Assembly (NCBI GenBank): GCA_014804495.1
Contig: JAAUZS010000015.1
Coordinates: forward strand, 1 to 6,755
Reading direction: 5' to 3'
DNA length: 6,755 bases
DNA from: Lachnospiraceae bacterium
Lineage (GTDB): Bacteria > Bacillota > Clostridia > Lachnospirales > Lachnospiraceae
Shown here: in pieces, positions 1 through 5,742 of the stretch
How the letters are laid out: every line of letters starts with the position of its first letter
Position numbering within the stretch: position 1 is the first letter of the stretch
The notes under the pieces: model-generated
Seen by the model: only the letters and a program-made list of their open reading frames with translations
Database searches by the model: none
What the model was told of the DNA's origin: nothing
Translations under genes and position numbers: made by a program

Positions 1-245
1 GACAAATAGCTATAACAGGATTTGTTGATAATAATAGCAGCCTATGGGGAACAAAAGCAGAGCATTACATAATAGAAGCGCCGGATGTCTTGCGAGATCA
101 GCATGCAAAAGTGATCATAGCTGTTTTGGGAGATACATCAGGGATAAGGGCACAAATCAATGCTTTAAGCATAGATATCGAAGTGATCAGTTTAGATACA
201 ATTTTTGAGAAGGTCGGTCAATTGGATAAGGAGAAAAGCACTTGA
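1..245 (+). CDS. 3' end of a gene encoding a Rossmann-like (CoA/nucleotide-sugar-binding type) domain, partial
   Basis: An open frame runs in from the left edge (complete codons from base 3) and stops at TGA 243-245, giving the last 80 residues. The visible part reads ITGFVDNN, then WGTK, then a hydrophobic strand VIIAVLG and a terminal strand/helix ending in DTIFEK. This strand-D-N layout closely resembles residues 24-90 of the next protein (IIGLIDND, QGT, VAILSV, KIYKFSELYK), so the two probably share a Rossmann-like domain often attached to polysaccharide enzymes. The protein ends just after this domain, so the domain is either C-terminal or stands alone as a small protein. The stop codon overlaps the next gene's start, which implies one operon and coupled translation. 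The function of the whole protein cannot be told from this fragment. Confidence 0.75.
   Translation, partial: QIAITGFVDNNSSLWGTKAEHYIIEAPDVLRDQHAKVIIAVLGDTSGIRAQINALSIDIEVISLDTIFEKVGQLDKEKST
228..233 (+). promoter_or_regulatory. Ribosome binding site setting the TTG start of the GT4 gene
   Basis: AAGGAG lies 8 bases before TTG 242-244. It supports TTG as a genuine start, because no ATG with a comparable site occurs near the beginning of the domain and the residues right after TTG (MKILLFGTG) form the expected first strand and glycine loop. The site sits inside the end of the upstream gene. Confidence 0.75.
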
Positions 246-1642
246 AAATATTATTGTTTGGAACCGGAGATTACTATCGTAAATACAAGAGTTGGTTTAA
301 ACAGGAAGAAATTATAGGTTTGATTGATAACGATGAAACAAAACAGGGGACTTTGATTGATGGATATAAGGTATATTTGCCATGTGAGGCTGCTGGACTG
401 TTATATGACTGCGTTGCGATTTTGAGTGTGCATGAGGAGACGATGCGAAAGCAGCTTATTGAACTGGGGGTGCCGGAGAATAAAATATATAAATTTTCAG
501 AGCTGTATAAGCATCCTGAAATTGTAATGGCGGATCAGCCGGTCGTCCTATGGGGGAATGAAAGAGTATTTTCCAGAATTACGATGAACGATCAGCCAGA
601 GACTATCTTGATTATGTCGCATAATCTGGATTATAATGGTGCTTCTCTGGTGTTATTCTATTTAGCGCAGATTCTTATAAAGAGCGGATTTTCGATATTT
701 TTTGCTTCATGGTCTGATGGTGTATTGCGCAAGCATTTGTATGAGAAGAATATACCAACAATTATTGATCCCAATTTACAGATGAGAACACAAAAAGAAG
801 TGGAATGGACACATGGATTTCACAGAATTATATGTAATACATTAAATTATTATCAGTTTTTATCGGATCGAAATCTGAAAGATAAAATAATCTGGTGGCT
901 GCACGACCCAGAGGTGTTCTATAAAAGTCTTGATCAGGAACTTTTGCAACGGGTAAAAGAGGATGATTTGTATGTATGCGCGGTCGGACCGATTGCGGAG
1001 AAAGCGTTTAAGACGCATTTTCCATTTTTTGAAGTGAAGCAATTACTATATGGGATACCAGATGTTTCGTTCAATAAATTACCTCACAAAAAACTAAGCT
1101 TTGTCACTATTGGAAATGTTCAGGAATATAAGGGGCAGGATATTCTGATTCAGGCATTGAAACAGTTGGACGAGAAGGTTCTGGAACAGATTCAGGTGAA
1201 GATAATCGGCTTTCAGCCTTCGGTATATGCGAATGCTGTAAAAAAATCTGCGGAAGGGCTTGGGAATGTAGTGGAGTTCATACCACCGGTAGACCGCGAA
1301 GAGATTCACAGAGTATTGGAGAAAACAGATGTTATGATATGCCCTTCCCGAGCAGATTCAATGCCGGTTGTTGTAAATGAAGCTATGCAGCATTGCTTGG
1401 TATGTATTATTTCGGATGCAACCGGGAACGCAGCATATGTAGAAGATGGTAAGAATGGATTGATTGTAAAGCAGGGTGATGTGAAAGCATTGGCGGAAAA
1501 GATTAGATGGTGTGTGGAATGTCGCGACAAATTAGAGGAAATGGGGAAAGCTGCCAGAAAAATATATGAGCAATATTTTTCCATAGAGGTGTTCGAAAAG
1601 AATTTGTTAAGAATTGTGCGAGAGGCATTTTATGAGGACTAA
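242..1642 (+). CDS. GT4-family glycosyltransferase with N-terminal Rossmann-like domain
   Basis: Predicted cytoplasmic GT-B glycosyltransferase that moves a sugar from a nucleotide donor onto a growing surface glycan; donor and acceptor are unknown. Residues 1-95 are a separate Rossmann-like domain (glycine loop FGTGDY at 6-11, strand end LIDND at 27-31). From about residue 120 the GT-B fold begins (SHNLDYNGAS is the usual first loop). The donor-binding half starts near 285 with IGNVQEYKGQD and includes the signature PSRADSMPVVVNEAM at 368-382. In that signature the usual first glutamate of the E-x7-E motif is Asp372, while Glu380 is kept. It is followed by SDATGNA and the DGKNGLIV loop. The 466-residue length equals a normal GT4 enzyme plus the extra domain. 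Translation starts at TTG, overlapping the previous stop (TTGA), with a good ribosome binding site. No signal peptide or membrane segment is evident. The codons are AT-rich compared with the GH3 gene downstream. Confidence 0.88.
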   Translation: MKILLFGTGDYYRKYKSWFKQEEIIGLIDNDETKQGTLIDGYKVYLPCEAAGLLYDCVAILSVHEETMRKQLIELGVPENKIYKFSELYKHPEIVMADQPVVLWGNERVFSRITMNDQPETILIMSHNLDYNGASLVLFYLAQILIKSGFSIFFASWSDGVLRKHLYEKNIPTIIDPNLQMRTQKEVEWTHGFHRIICNTLNYYQFLSDRNLKDKIIWWLHDPEVFYKSLDQELLQRVKEDDLYVCAVGPIAEKAFKTHFPFFEVKQLLYGIPDVSFNKLPHKKLSFVTIGNVQEYKGQDILIQALKQLDEKVLEQIQVKIIGFQPSVYANAVKKSAEGLGNVVEFIPPVDREEIHRVLEKTDVMICPSRADSMPVVVNEAMQHCLVCIISDATGNAAYVEDGKNGLIVKQGDVKALAEKIRWCVECRDKLEEMGKAARKIYEQYFSIEVFEKNLLRIVREAFYED

Positions 1643-1677
1643 GACATTTGTGTCAAAAGAATTATAGCATTGAACAC

Positions 1678-1683
1678 TATAAT
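1678..1683 (+). promoter_or_regulatory. Possible -10 element in the 1643-1738 gap
   Basis: A perfect TATAAT occurs in the 96-base gap between the glycosyltransferase and the two-domain enzyme, about 55 bases before the next start. No convincing -35 box lies 16-18 bases upstream (the sequence there is AAAAGA) and there is no TG extension, so this is only a weak candidate for an internal promoter. The gap also holds a 4-bp hairpin (GACA-TTTG-TGTC, 1643-1654) directly after the stop, too small and lacking a T-run to be a terminator. Nothing else was recognised in the gap. Confidence 0.25.
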
Positions 1684-1738
1684 ATGCGTGAATAAGGAAA
1701 TATAAGAGATTTCTTTATGTGCGGATAAGGAGAAGAAT

Positions 1739-3553
1739 ATGCAGGCCATTATTTTAGCAGCAGGAATGGGGAAAAGGCTGAAAGAGTTAACGAAGGATAA
1801 CACCAAATGCATGGTTCAAGTAAACGGTATCAGTCTGATAGAAAGAATGTTAGCGCAGCTGGATGCATTGGCATTAGATAAGATTGTCATTGTTATCGGG
1901 TATGAAGGGCAGAAACTAAAAGAATATATTGCTTCCTTAAATGTTGTGACTCCAATCTCGTACATTGAAAACACTATTTATGATAAGACCAATAATATCT
2001 ATTCGCTTGCTTTGGCCAAAGAGTATCTGGTAGAGGATGACACTTTATTGTTAGAATCTGATCTGATATTTGAAGACAGTGTTTTGCAGATGCTGCTCGA
2101 TGATCCCAGGGAAACATTGGCGTTGGTAGATAAATATGAGAGCTGGATGGATGGGACATGCATTAAACTGGGCGAGGATGATTCCATCATGGAATTTGTT
2201 CCGGGTAAAAAGTTTGTTTTTGAAGATATTCCTGACTATTATAAAACTGTAAATATCTATAAATTCAGCCGGCATTTTTCAGAAACACATTATGTACCGT
2301 TTCTGGAGGCGTATTCCAAAGCGTTGGGGGACAATGAATACTATGAACAGGTCCTGCGGGTCATTACCATGTTGGATGAACCGGAGATCAAGGCCAGGAA
2401 ATTGACTGGACAGCTATGGTATGAGATCGATGATATTCAGGATCTTGACATTGCCTCCTCCATGTTCTCGGAGAGTGCGGATAAAAAAATATCCAGTATG
2501 CAGTCCCGATATGGCGGTTACTGGCGTTATCCGCACCTGATTGACTTTTGCTATCTGGTGAATCCTTATTTCCCGCCACAGAGGCTTATGAGTGAGATGA
2601 AAGCGAGCTTTGAAACGCTGTTGACGCAGTATCCTTCCGGGATGAAGGTAAACAGTCTTCTGGCGGCCAAGAATTTTGGAGTCAGGCAGGAGCATATCCT
2701 TGTTGGGAACGGCGCTGCGGAACTGATCAAATGTTTGATGGAGCGTATTGAAGGGAAGATTGGATTTATACGGCCCACTTTTGAAGAATACCCCAATCGT
2801 TATGATCTTGAGAAAAGCGTCTGTTTTGAGCCTTCTACAGAGGATTTGCATTACACGGCAGATGATCTCATGGAATATTTTGGAGAAAAAGATATCTCGA
2901 CTCTGATATTGATCAATCCGGATAATCCGAGTGGAAATTATATTCCGAAAGCAGATGTGATACGTCTGGTGGATTGGAGCAGACAGCGGAATATCAGATT
3001 CATTTTAGACGAGAGTTTTGTGGATTTTGCGGAAGAAACAGGCACAACAATGATCTGCGAAGAGGAACTGGCGCGGTATGATAAGCTGGTAGTCGTAAAG
3101 TCTATCTCCAAATCCTACGGCGTACCCGGGATCAGGCTGGGAATCTTGGCTTCAAGAGATGAGGGGCTGATTGCTTCCTTGAAAGAAGAGGTTGCCATCT
3201 GGAACATTAATTCCTTTGGGGAATTTTATATGCAGGTTGCAGAAAAGTATCAGAAAGACTATGAAGTATCCTTACATAAAATCAAAGATGCAAGACGAAA
3301 GTTTATTGAGAAATTAAGTGAAAATCCGGCATTCAGAGTATTTCCTTCTCAGGCAAATTATGTTATGGCGGAACTTGTAAATGGGATGACGGCCAGGGAA
3401 TTGACGAAAAACCTGCTTGTAAAACATAATTTATTGATCAAAGATTTATCCGGCAAGGTAAAAAGAGGAACCAGACAGTTTGTTCGTTTGGCAGTCAGAA
3501 ATGTAGAGGATAATGAGAAATTGATAGAGGTGTTGCAGGAGGAACTGATGTGA
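1739..3553 (+). CDS. Two-domain enzyme: LicC-like nucleotidyltransferase fused to a HisC/CobD-like PLP-dependent aminotransferase/decarboxylase
   Basis: Residues 1-245 form a nucleotidyltransferase of the LicC/phosphocholine-cytidylyltransferase type: LAAGMGKRLKELT at 6-18 with Lys23 after it, TNNIYSL at 84-90, ESD at 106-108 (metal-binding Asp108) and EIDDIQDLD at 229-237. After a short linker, residues 257-604 form a fold-type I PLP enzyme closest in pattern to histidinol-phosphate aminotransferase and CobD: VGNGAAELI at 322-330, NPDNPSGN at 393-400, LDESF with Asp424 for the pyridine nitrogen, SISKSYG with Schiff-base Lys458, GIRLG around Arg466 and a late Arg583. Both domains look complete, so both activities are expected. 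The likely role, by inference, is to form an aminated or decarboxylated phospho-compound and activate it as an NDP (probably CDP) derivative for a surface glycan. ATG 1739 follows AAGGAG (1727-1732) by 6 bases. The gene overlaps the next by 4 bases. Real histidine synthesis is unlikely given the fusion and the context. Confidence 0.88.
   Translation: MQAIILAAGMGKRLKELTKDNTKCMVQVNGISLIERMLAQLDALALDKIVIVIGYEGQKLKEYIASLNVVTPISYIENTIYDKTNNIYSLALAKEYLVEDDTLLLESDLIFEDSVLQMLLDDPRETLALVDKYESWMDGTCIKLGEDDSIMEFVPGKKFVFEDIPDYYKTVNIYKFSRHFSETHYVPFLEAYSKALGDNEYYEQVLRVITMLDEPEIKARKLTGQLWYEIDDIQDLDIASSMFSESADKKISSMQSRYGGYWRYPHLIDFCYLVNPYFPPQRLMSEMKASFETLLTQYPSGMKVNSLLAAKNFGVRQEHILVGNGAAELIKCLMERIEGKIGFIRPTFEEYPNRYDLEKSVCFEPSTEDLHYTADDLMEYFGEKDISTLILINPDNPSGNYIPKADVIRLVDWSRQRNIRFILDESFVDFAEETGTTMICEEELARYDKLVVVKSISKSYGVPGIRLGILASRDEGLIASLKEEVAIWNINSFGEFYMQVAEKYQKDYEVSLHKIKDARRKFIEKLSENPAFRVFPSQANYVMAELVNGMTARELTKNLLVKHNLLIKDLSGKVKRGTRQFVRLAVRNVEDNEKLIEVLQEELM
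3537..3543 (+). promoter_or_regulatory. Ribosome binding site setting the GTG start of the OCD-family gene
   Basis: AGGAGGA, inside the last codons of the two-domain enzyme, lies 6 bases before GTG 3550-3552. The GTG overlaps the upstream TGA (ATGTGA), a typical arrangement for coupled translation, and the strong site supports this non-ATG start. Confidence 0.75.
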
Positions 3554-4494
3554 AAATAATATCCTTTGATAAGATAAAAAATTTACAGATTCAGCCGTTG
3601 CAGTGTTATGAATGGGTCGAAGAGGCGCTTTTGGAAAAACAGAATACGCTTCTTCCTGCAAAAATCAGCCTGAAACCTGAGATCAATGGTGTGTTTTATA
3701 ACACCATGCCGGTCATCCTTCCTTTTGCCGGATGGGCTGGGGTGAAGGTAGTGACCAGATATCCGGGCAGGATCCCCAGTCTGGATAGTGAAATTTTATT
3801 ATATGATCTGGAAACAGGAGAGAACATTGCCCTGTTGGACGGCAACTGGATTACAGCGATGAGAACAGGGGCAGTGGCAGCGCACTCTATCTCGCTGTTT
3901 GCGAAAAAGGATTTTAAAACGGTCGGATTTATCGGTGTGGGGAATACGGCGAGAGCAACAGCGAAGGTATTGCTGGCGCTTTTCCCAGAGCGAGAGTTTG
4001 TTATTAAGATAAAGAAGTATAAGGAACAGCACAGGGAATTTGTTGAGCTGTTCAAGGGTAATCAGAATATCAGATATGAATTTTGTGATACCTATGAAGA
4101 AGTGGTTGACGGCAGTGATGTTATCGTATCTGCAGCGACGGTGCTGGAACAGGATGTATGTACAGACGAGCATTATCAGGAAGGGGTTTTGGTTATTCCC
4201 ATACATACAAGGGGCTTTACGAACTGTGATCTGTTTTTTGATAAGGTTTATGCGGATGATATCGGTCATATAAAAGGATTCCGCTACTTTGACCGTTTTA
4301 AGTCAGTTGCAGAAGTGGCAGATGTGATACAAAACAGGCGGGTAGGAAGAGAGAACGAGAAGGAAAGGATTTTGGTATATAATATCGGGATCTCATTACA
4401 TGATATTTATTTCGCGGGTAAGATATATGAGATGGTCGGGGATCTATGTGACGACATTTCCCTAAACGCACCACAGAGTAAGTTTTGGGTTTAA
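3550..4494 (+). CDS. Ornithine cyclodeaminase / mu-crystallin family NAD(P)-binding protein, atypical
   Basis: A 314-residue protein of normal length for the family that contains ornithine cyclodeaminase, ketimine reductases, some alanine dehydrogenases and SbnB. Family features seen: GVKVVTRYP with Lys66, the strand-turn LLYDLETGENIALLDG at 83-98, TAMRTGAVAA with Arg105, and the dinucleotide-binding loop GVGNTARA at 129-136. The catalytic-aspartate region of ornithine cyclodeaminase (normally a Gly-Ala/Ser-Asp motif ahead of a Lys-x-Glu-Leu-like stretch) is replaced here by IHTRGFTNCDLFFD at 218-231. By eye no aspartate sits at that position, so true cyclodeaminase activity is doubtful; an imine reductase or amino-acid dehydrogenase role is more plausible. 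The later DDIGHIKGF and VYNIGISLHD stretches look family-like. It is translationally coupled to the two-domain enzyme, suggesting a shared pathway, for example supplying or reducing an amino-acid precursor. The exact substrate is unknown. Confidence 0.85.
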   Translation: MKIISFDKIKNLQIQPLQCYEWVEEALLEKQNTLLPAKISLKPEINGVFYNTMPVILPFAGWAGVKVVTRYPGRIPSLDSEILLYDLETGENIALLDGNWITAMRTGAVAAHSISLFAKKDFKTVGFIGVGNTARATAKVLLALFPEREFVIKIKKYKEQHREFVELFKGNQNIRYEFCDTYEEVVDGSDVIVSAATVLEQDVCTDEHYQEGVLVIPIHTRGFTNCDLFFDKVYADDIGHIKGFRYFDRFKSVAEVADVIQNRRVGRENEKERILVYNIGISLHDIYFAGKIYEMVGDLCDDISLNAPQSKFWV

Positions 4495-4525
4495 ATGGTT
4501 ATTATGAGGATAAAAAAGTATTTAA

Positions 4526-4532
4526 AAGGAAG
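4526..4532 (+). promoter_or_regulatory. Ribosome binding site favouring ATG 4542 for the DUF4422 gene
   Basis: AAGGAAG lies 9 bases before ATG 4542 but only 3 before ATG 4536, so 4542 is preferred. A longer frame opens at TTG 4485 within the end of the previous gene, but it has no good site upstream and would add a charged, unstructured tail before the first strand. Confidence 0.55.
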
Positions 4533-4541
4533 AAAATGTAT

Positions 4542-5633
4542 ATGAATCTGGCAATCTACGGTGCGCAGGGCTATGCCCTCAGCACTTATATGGCATTAAA
4601 AAATTTATACCCCCAGCGGGAAATTTCTTGTTTTCTGGTTACCAGCATGGGCGCAAATGCATCGATGCTGGGCGGCATTCCCGTGAAAGAACTGTCGGTT
4701 TTTGCAGAGGGGATGTCTGGAGAAGAGAAGCAGAATGTAGAGATTCTCATTTCCACTCCGGAACAGGTGCAGATGGAGATCGAGGAGACGTTGGAAAATT
4801 TTGGATTTCGACATCACAGGCGTCTTACCTTTGCGCGTTGGACAGAATTGATGAAGCTTTTTCATGTAAAGCTGGGAAGGTTTCTTCCGCTGACGGCTCT
4901 ACCGGTGGGCTACCATGAACCCTTTGTCAGGATCTATATGGCGAAATCCCATGTGGACAAGCCCTTGAAAAAGCTCTGTCCCCAGCCTGAGTATGTATTT
5001 CCTATTCAAGTAGGCGCGGATTGCTGTGATCTGCGGGTGGCGGATCTTTCAGACAACACGGGTGAGCATATATCGGGGAAAAATGGCAATTATTGTGAAT
5101 TGACAGCGCTTTATTGGATGTGGAGGAATAAACTGCTGGCTGGCGGAACGACGGATGGCGAGGCTGGACAGTATTATGGTCTGTGCCAGTATCGGAGGGG
5201 ATTTGATTTGAAAGAGGACGATCTGCTTCGACTGGTGGACAATGATGTGGATGTAGTGTTGCCATATCCCCTGCCCTATGAACCGAATATTCATGCACAT
5301 CATGAGAGATACCTGAAGGAGGCGGACTGGAGCGCGATGATTGCGGCGCTTAAGGAGCTGCAGCCGGAGTACGCAGAGGTGTTCCCTGAGATTCTGAATC
5401 AACAGTATCTTTACAATTATAATCTGATACTCGCTAAAAAAAGCGTGTTGCGGGATTACTGTGCGTGGCTGTTCCCAATCCTTGAGAGGACGGAGGAGTT
5501 CAGTGAGCCGAAAGGGAGTGAAAGACAAGACCGCTATATCGGGTATATGGGGGAGACCCTGGAGACGTTGTATTTTATGAAAAATGCGGATAAACTGAAT
5601 GTGGTACATACGGAGTGCAGGACGGCGACGTAA
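4542..5633 (+). CDS. DUF4422-family glycosyltransferase with N-terminal Rossmann-like domain
   Basis: Predicted cytoplasmic glycosyltransferase for capsule or exopolysaccharide assembly; sugar specificity is unknown. Residues 1-110 form a Rossmann-like domain (LAIYGAQGYAL at 3-13, then strands EISCFLV and VEILIST, ending in a helix near TELMKLFH), related in layout to the N-terminal domain of the GT4 protein upstream. Residues 130-360 match the DUF4422 pattern: IYMAKSHVDKP at 131-141, FPIQVGAD, an ISGKNGNYCELTALYWMW stretch, YYGLCQYRRGF at 211-221, VVLPYPLPYEPNIHAHH, and a C-terminal DRYIGYMGETLETLYF segment. DUF4422 proteins are common in polysaccharide loci of Firmicutes and Bacteroidetes. 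The start at ATG 4542 gives 363 residues; ATG 4536 or TTG 4485 would add 2 or 19. The gene follows the OCD-family gene after 47 bases and is probably in the same transcript. No signal peptide is seen. Confidence 0.85.
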   Translation: MNLAIYGAQGYALSTYMALKNLYPQREISCFLVTSMGANASMLGGIPVKELSVFAEGMSGEEKQNVEILISTPEQVQMEIEETLENFGFRHHRRLTFARWTELMKLFHVKLGRFLPLTALPVGYHEPFVRIYMAKSHVDKPLKKLCPQPEYVFPIQVGADCCDLRVADLSDNTGEHISGKNGNYCELTALYWMWRNKLLAGGTTDGEAGQYYGLCQYRRGFDLKEDDLLRLVDNDVDVVLPYPLPYEPNIHAHHERYLKEADWSAMIAALKELQPEYAEVFPEILNQQYLYNYNLILAKKSVLRDYCAWLFPILERTEEFSEPKGSERQDRYIGYMGETLETLYFMKNADKLNVVHTECRTAT

Positions 5634-5659
5634 AGCTATCCTTTTCTTTTCTATATTTT

Positions 5660-5719
5660 TCTATAATTAATAAAAAAACATTGACCCCGCCGCCAGTCGT
5701 GTTACACTAGAATTATAGA
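5660..5719. repeat. 9-bp inverted repeat flanking the GH3 promoter
   Basis: TCTATAATT (5660-5668) and its exact reverse complement AATTATAGA (5711-5719) flank the promoter with 42 bases between them. The right arm covers the expected transcription start. This could be a pair of half-sites for a regulator, but the arms are very AT-rich and a chance match in such DNA is quite possible. Confidence 0.3.
5681..5708 (+). promoter_or_regulatory. Sigma-A-type promoter for the GH3 gene
   Basis: The -35 box TTGACC (5681-5686) and -10 box TACACT (5703-5708) are 16 bases apart. TG at 5700-5701 gives an extended -10 (TGnTACACT). Transcription should start near 5715, about 28 bases before the GH3 start codon. 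The preceding 5634-5680 stretch is T- and A-rich without a clear hairpin, so no terminator for the upstream operon could be identified. Confidence 0.65.
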
Positions 5720-5727
5720 GTCATATG

Positions 5728-5734
5728 AAGGAGG
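5728..5734 (+). promoter_or_regulatory. Strong ribosome binding site of the GH3 gene
   Basis: AAGGAGG lies 8 bases before ATG 5743, a near-perfect match to the 16S rRNA tail. It fixes the GH3 start and suggests efficient translation. Confidence 0.75.
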
Positions 5735-5742
5735 GTTACAAC

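Noticed and set aside
1643..1654. GACA-TTTG-TGTC hairpin directly after the GT4 stop codon
   Set aside because: It has only four base pairs and no T-run after it, so it is not credible as a terminator.
224..1734. Identical 12-mer GGATAAGGAGAA before the GT4 gene (224-235) and the two-domain gene (1723-1734)
   Set aside because: It mostly consists of the Shine-Dalgarno sequence, which is expected to recur. The matching flank is too short to call a repeat or regulatory element.
1739..3553. Phosphonate pathway reading (2-aminoethylphosphonate transaminase fused to a cytidylyltransferase, PntC-like)
   Set aside because: The PLP half has HisC/CobD-like class I/II motifs rather than those of the class V aminoethylphosphonate transaminase, and no phosphoenolpyruvate mutase or phosphonopyruvate decarboxylase gene is visible in the window.
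4485..4541. Upstream TTG extension of the DUF4422 gene (19 extra residues)
   Set aside because: There is no good ribosome binding site before TTG 4485, and the added residues are charged and precede the natural first beta strand. ATG 4542 with AAGGAAG is the better start.
5620..5680. Possible terminator after the DUF4422 gene (T-rich stretch 5640-5665)
   Set aside because: The best stem before the T-rich stretch is three base pairs (ACG-GCGA-CGT, 5623-5632), and the T-rich stretch is broken by C and A. There is no convincing intrinsic terminator.
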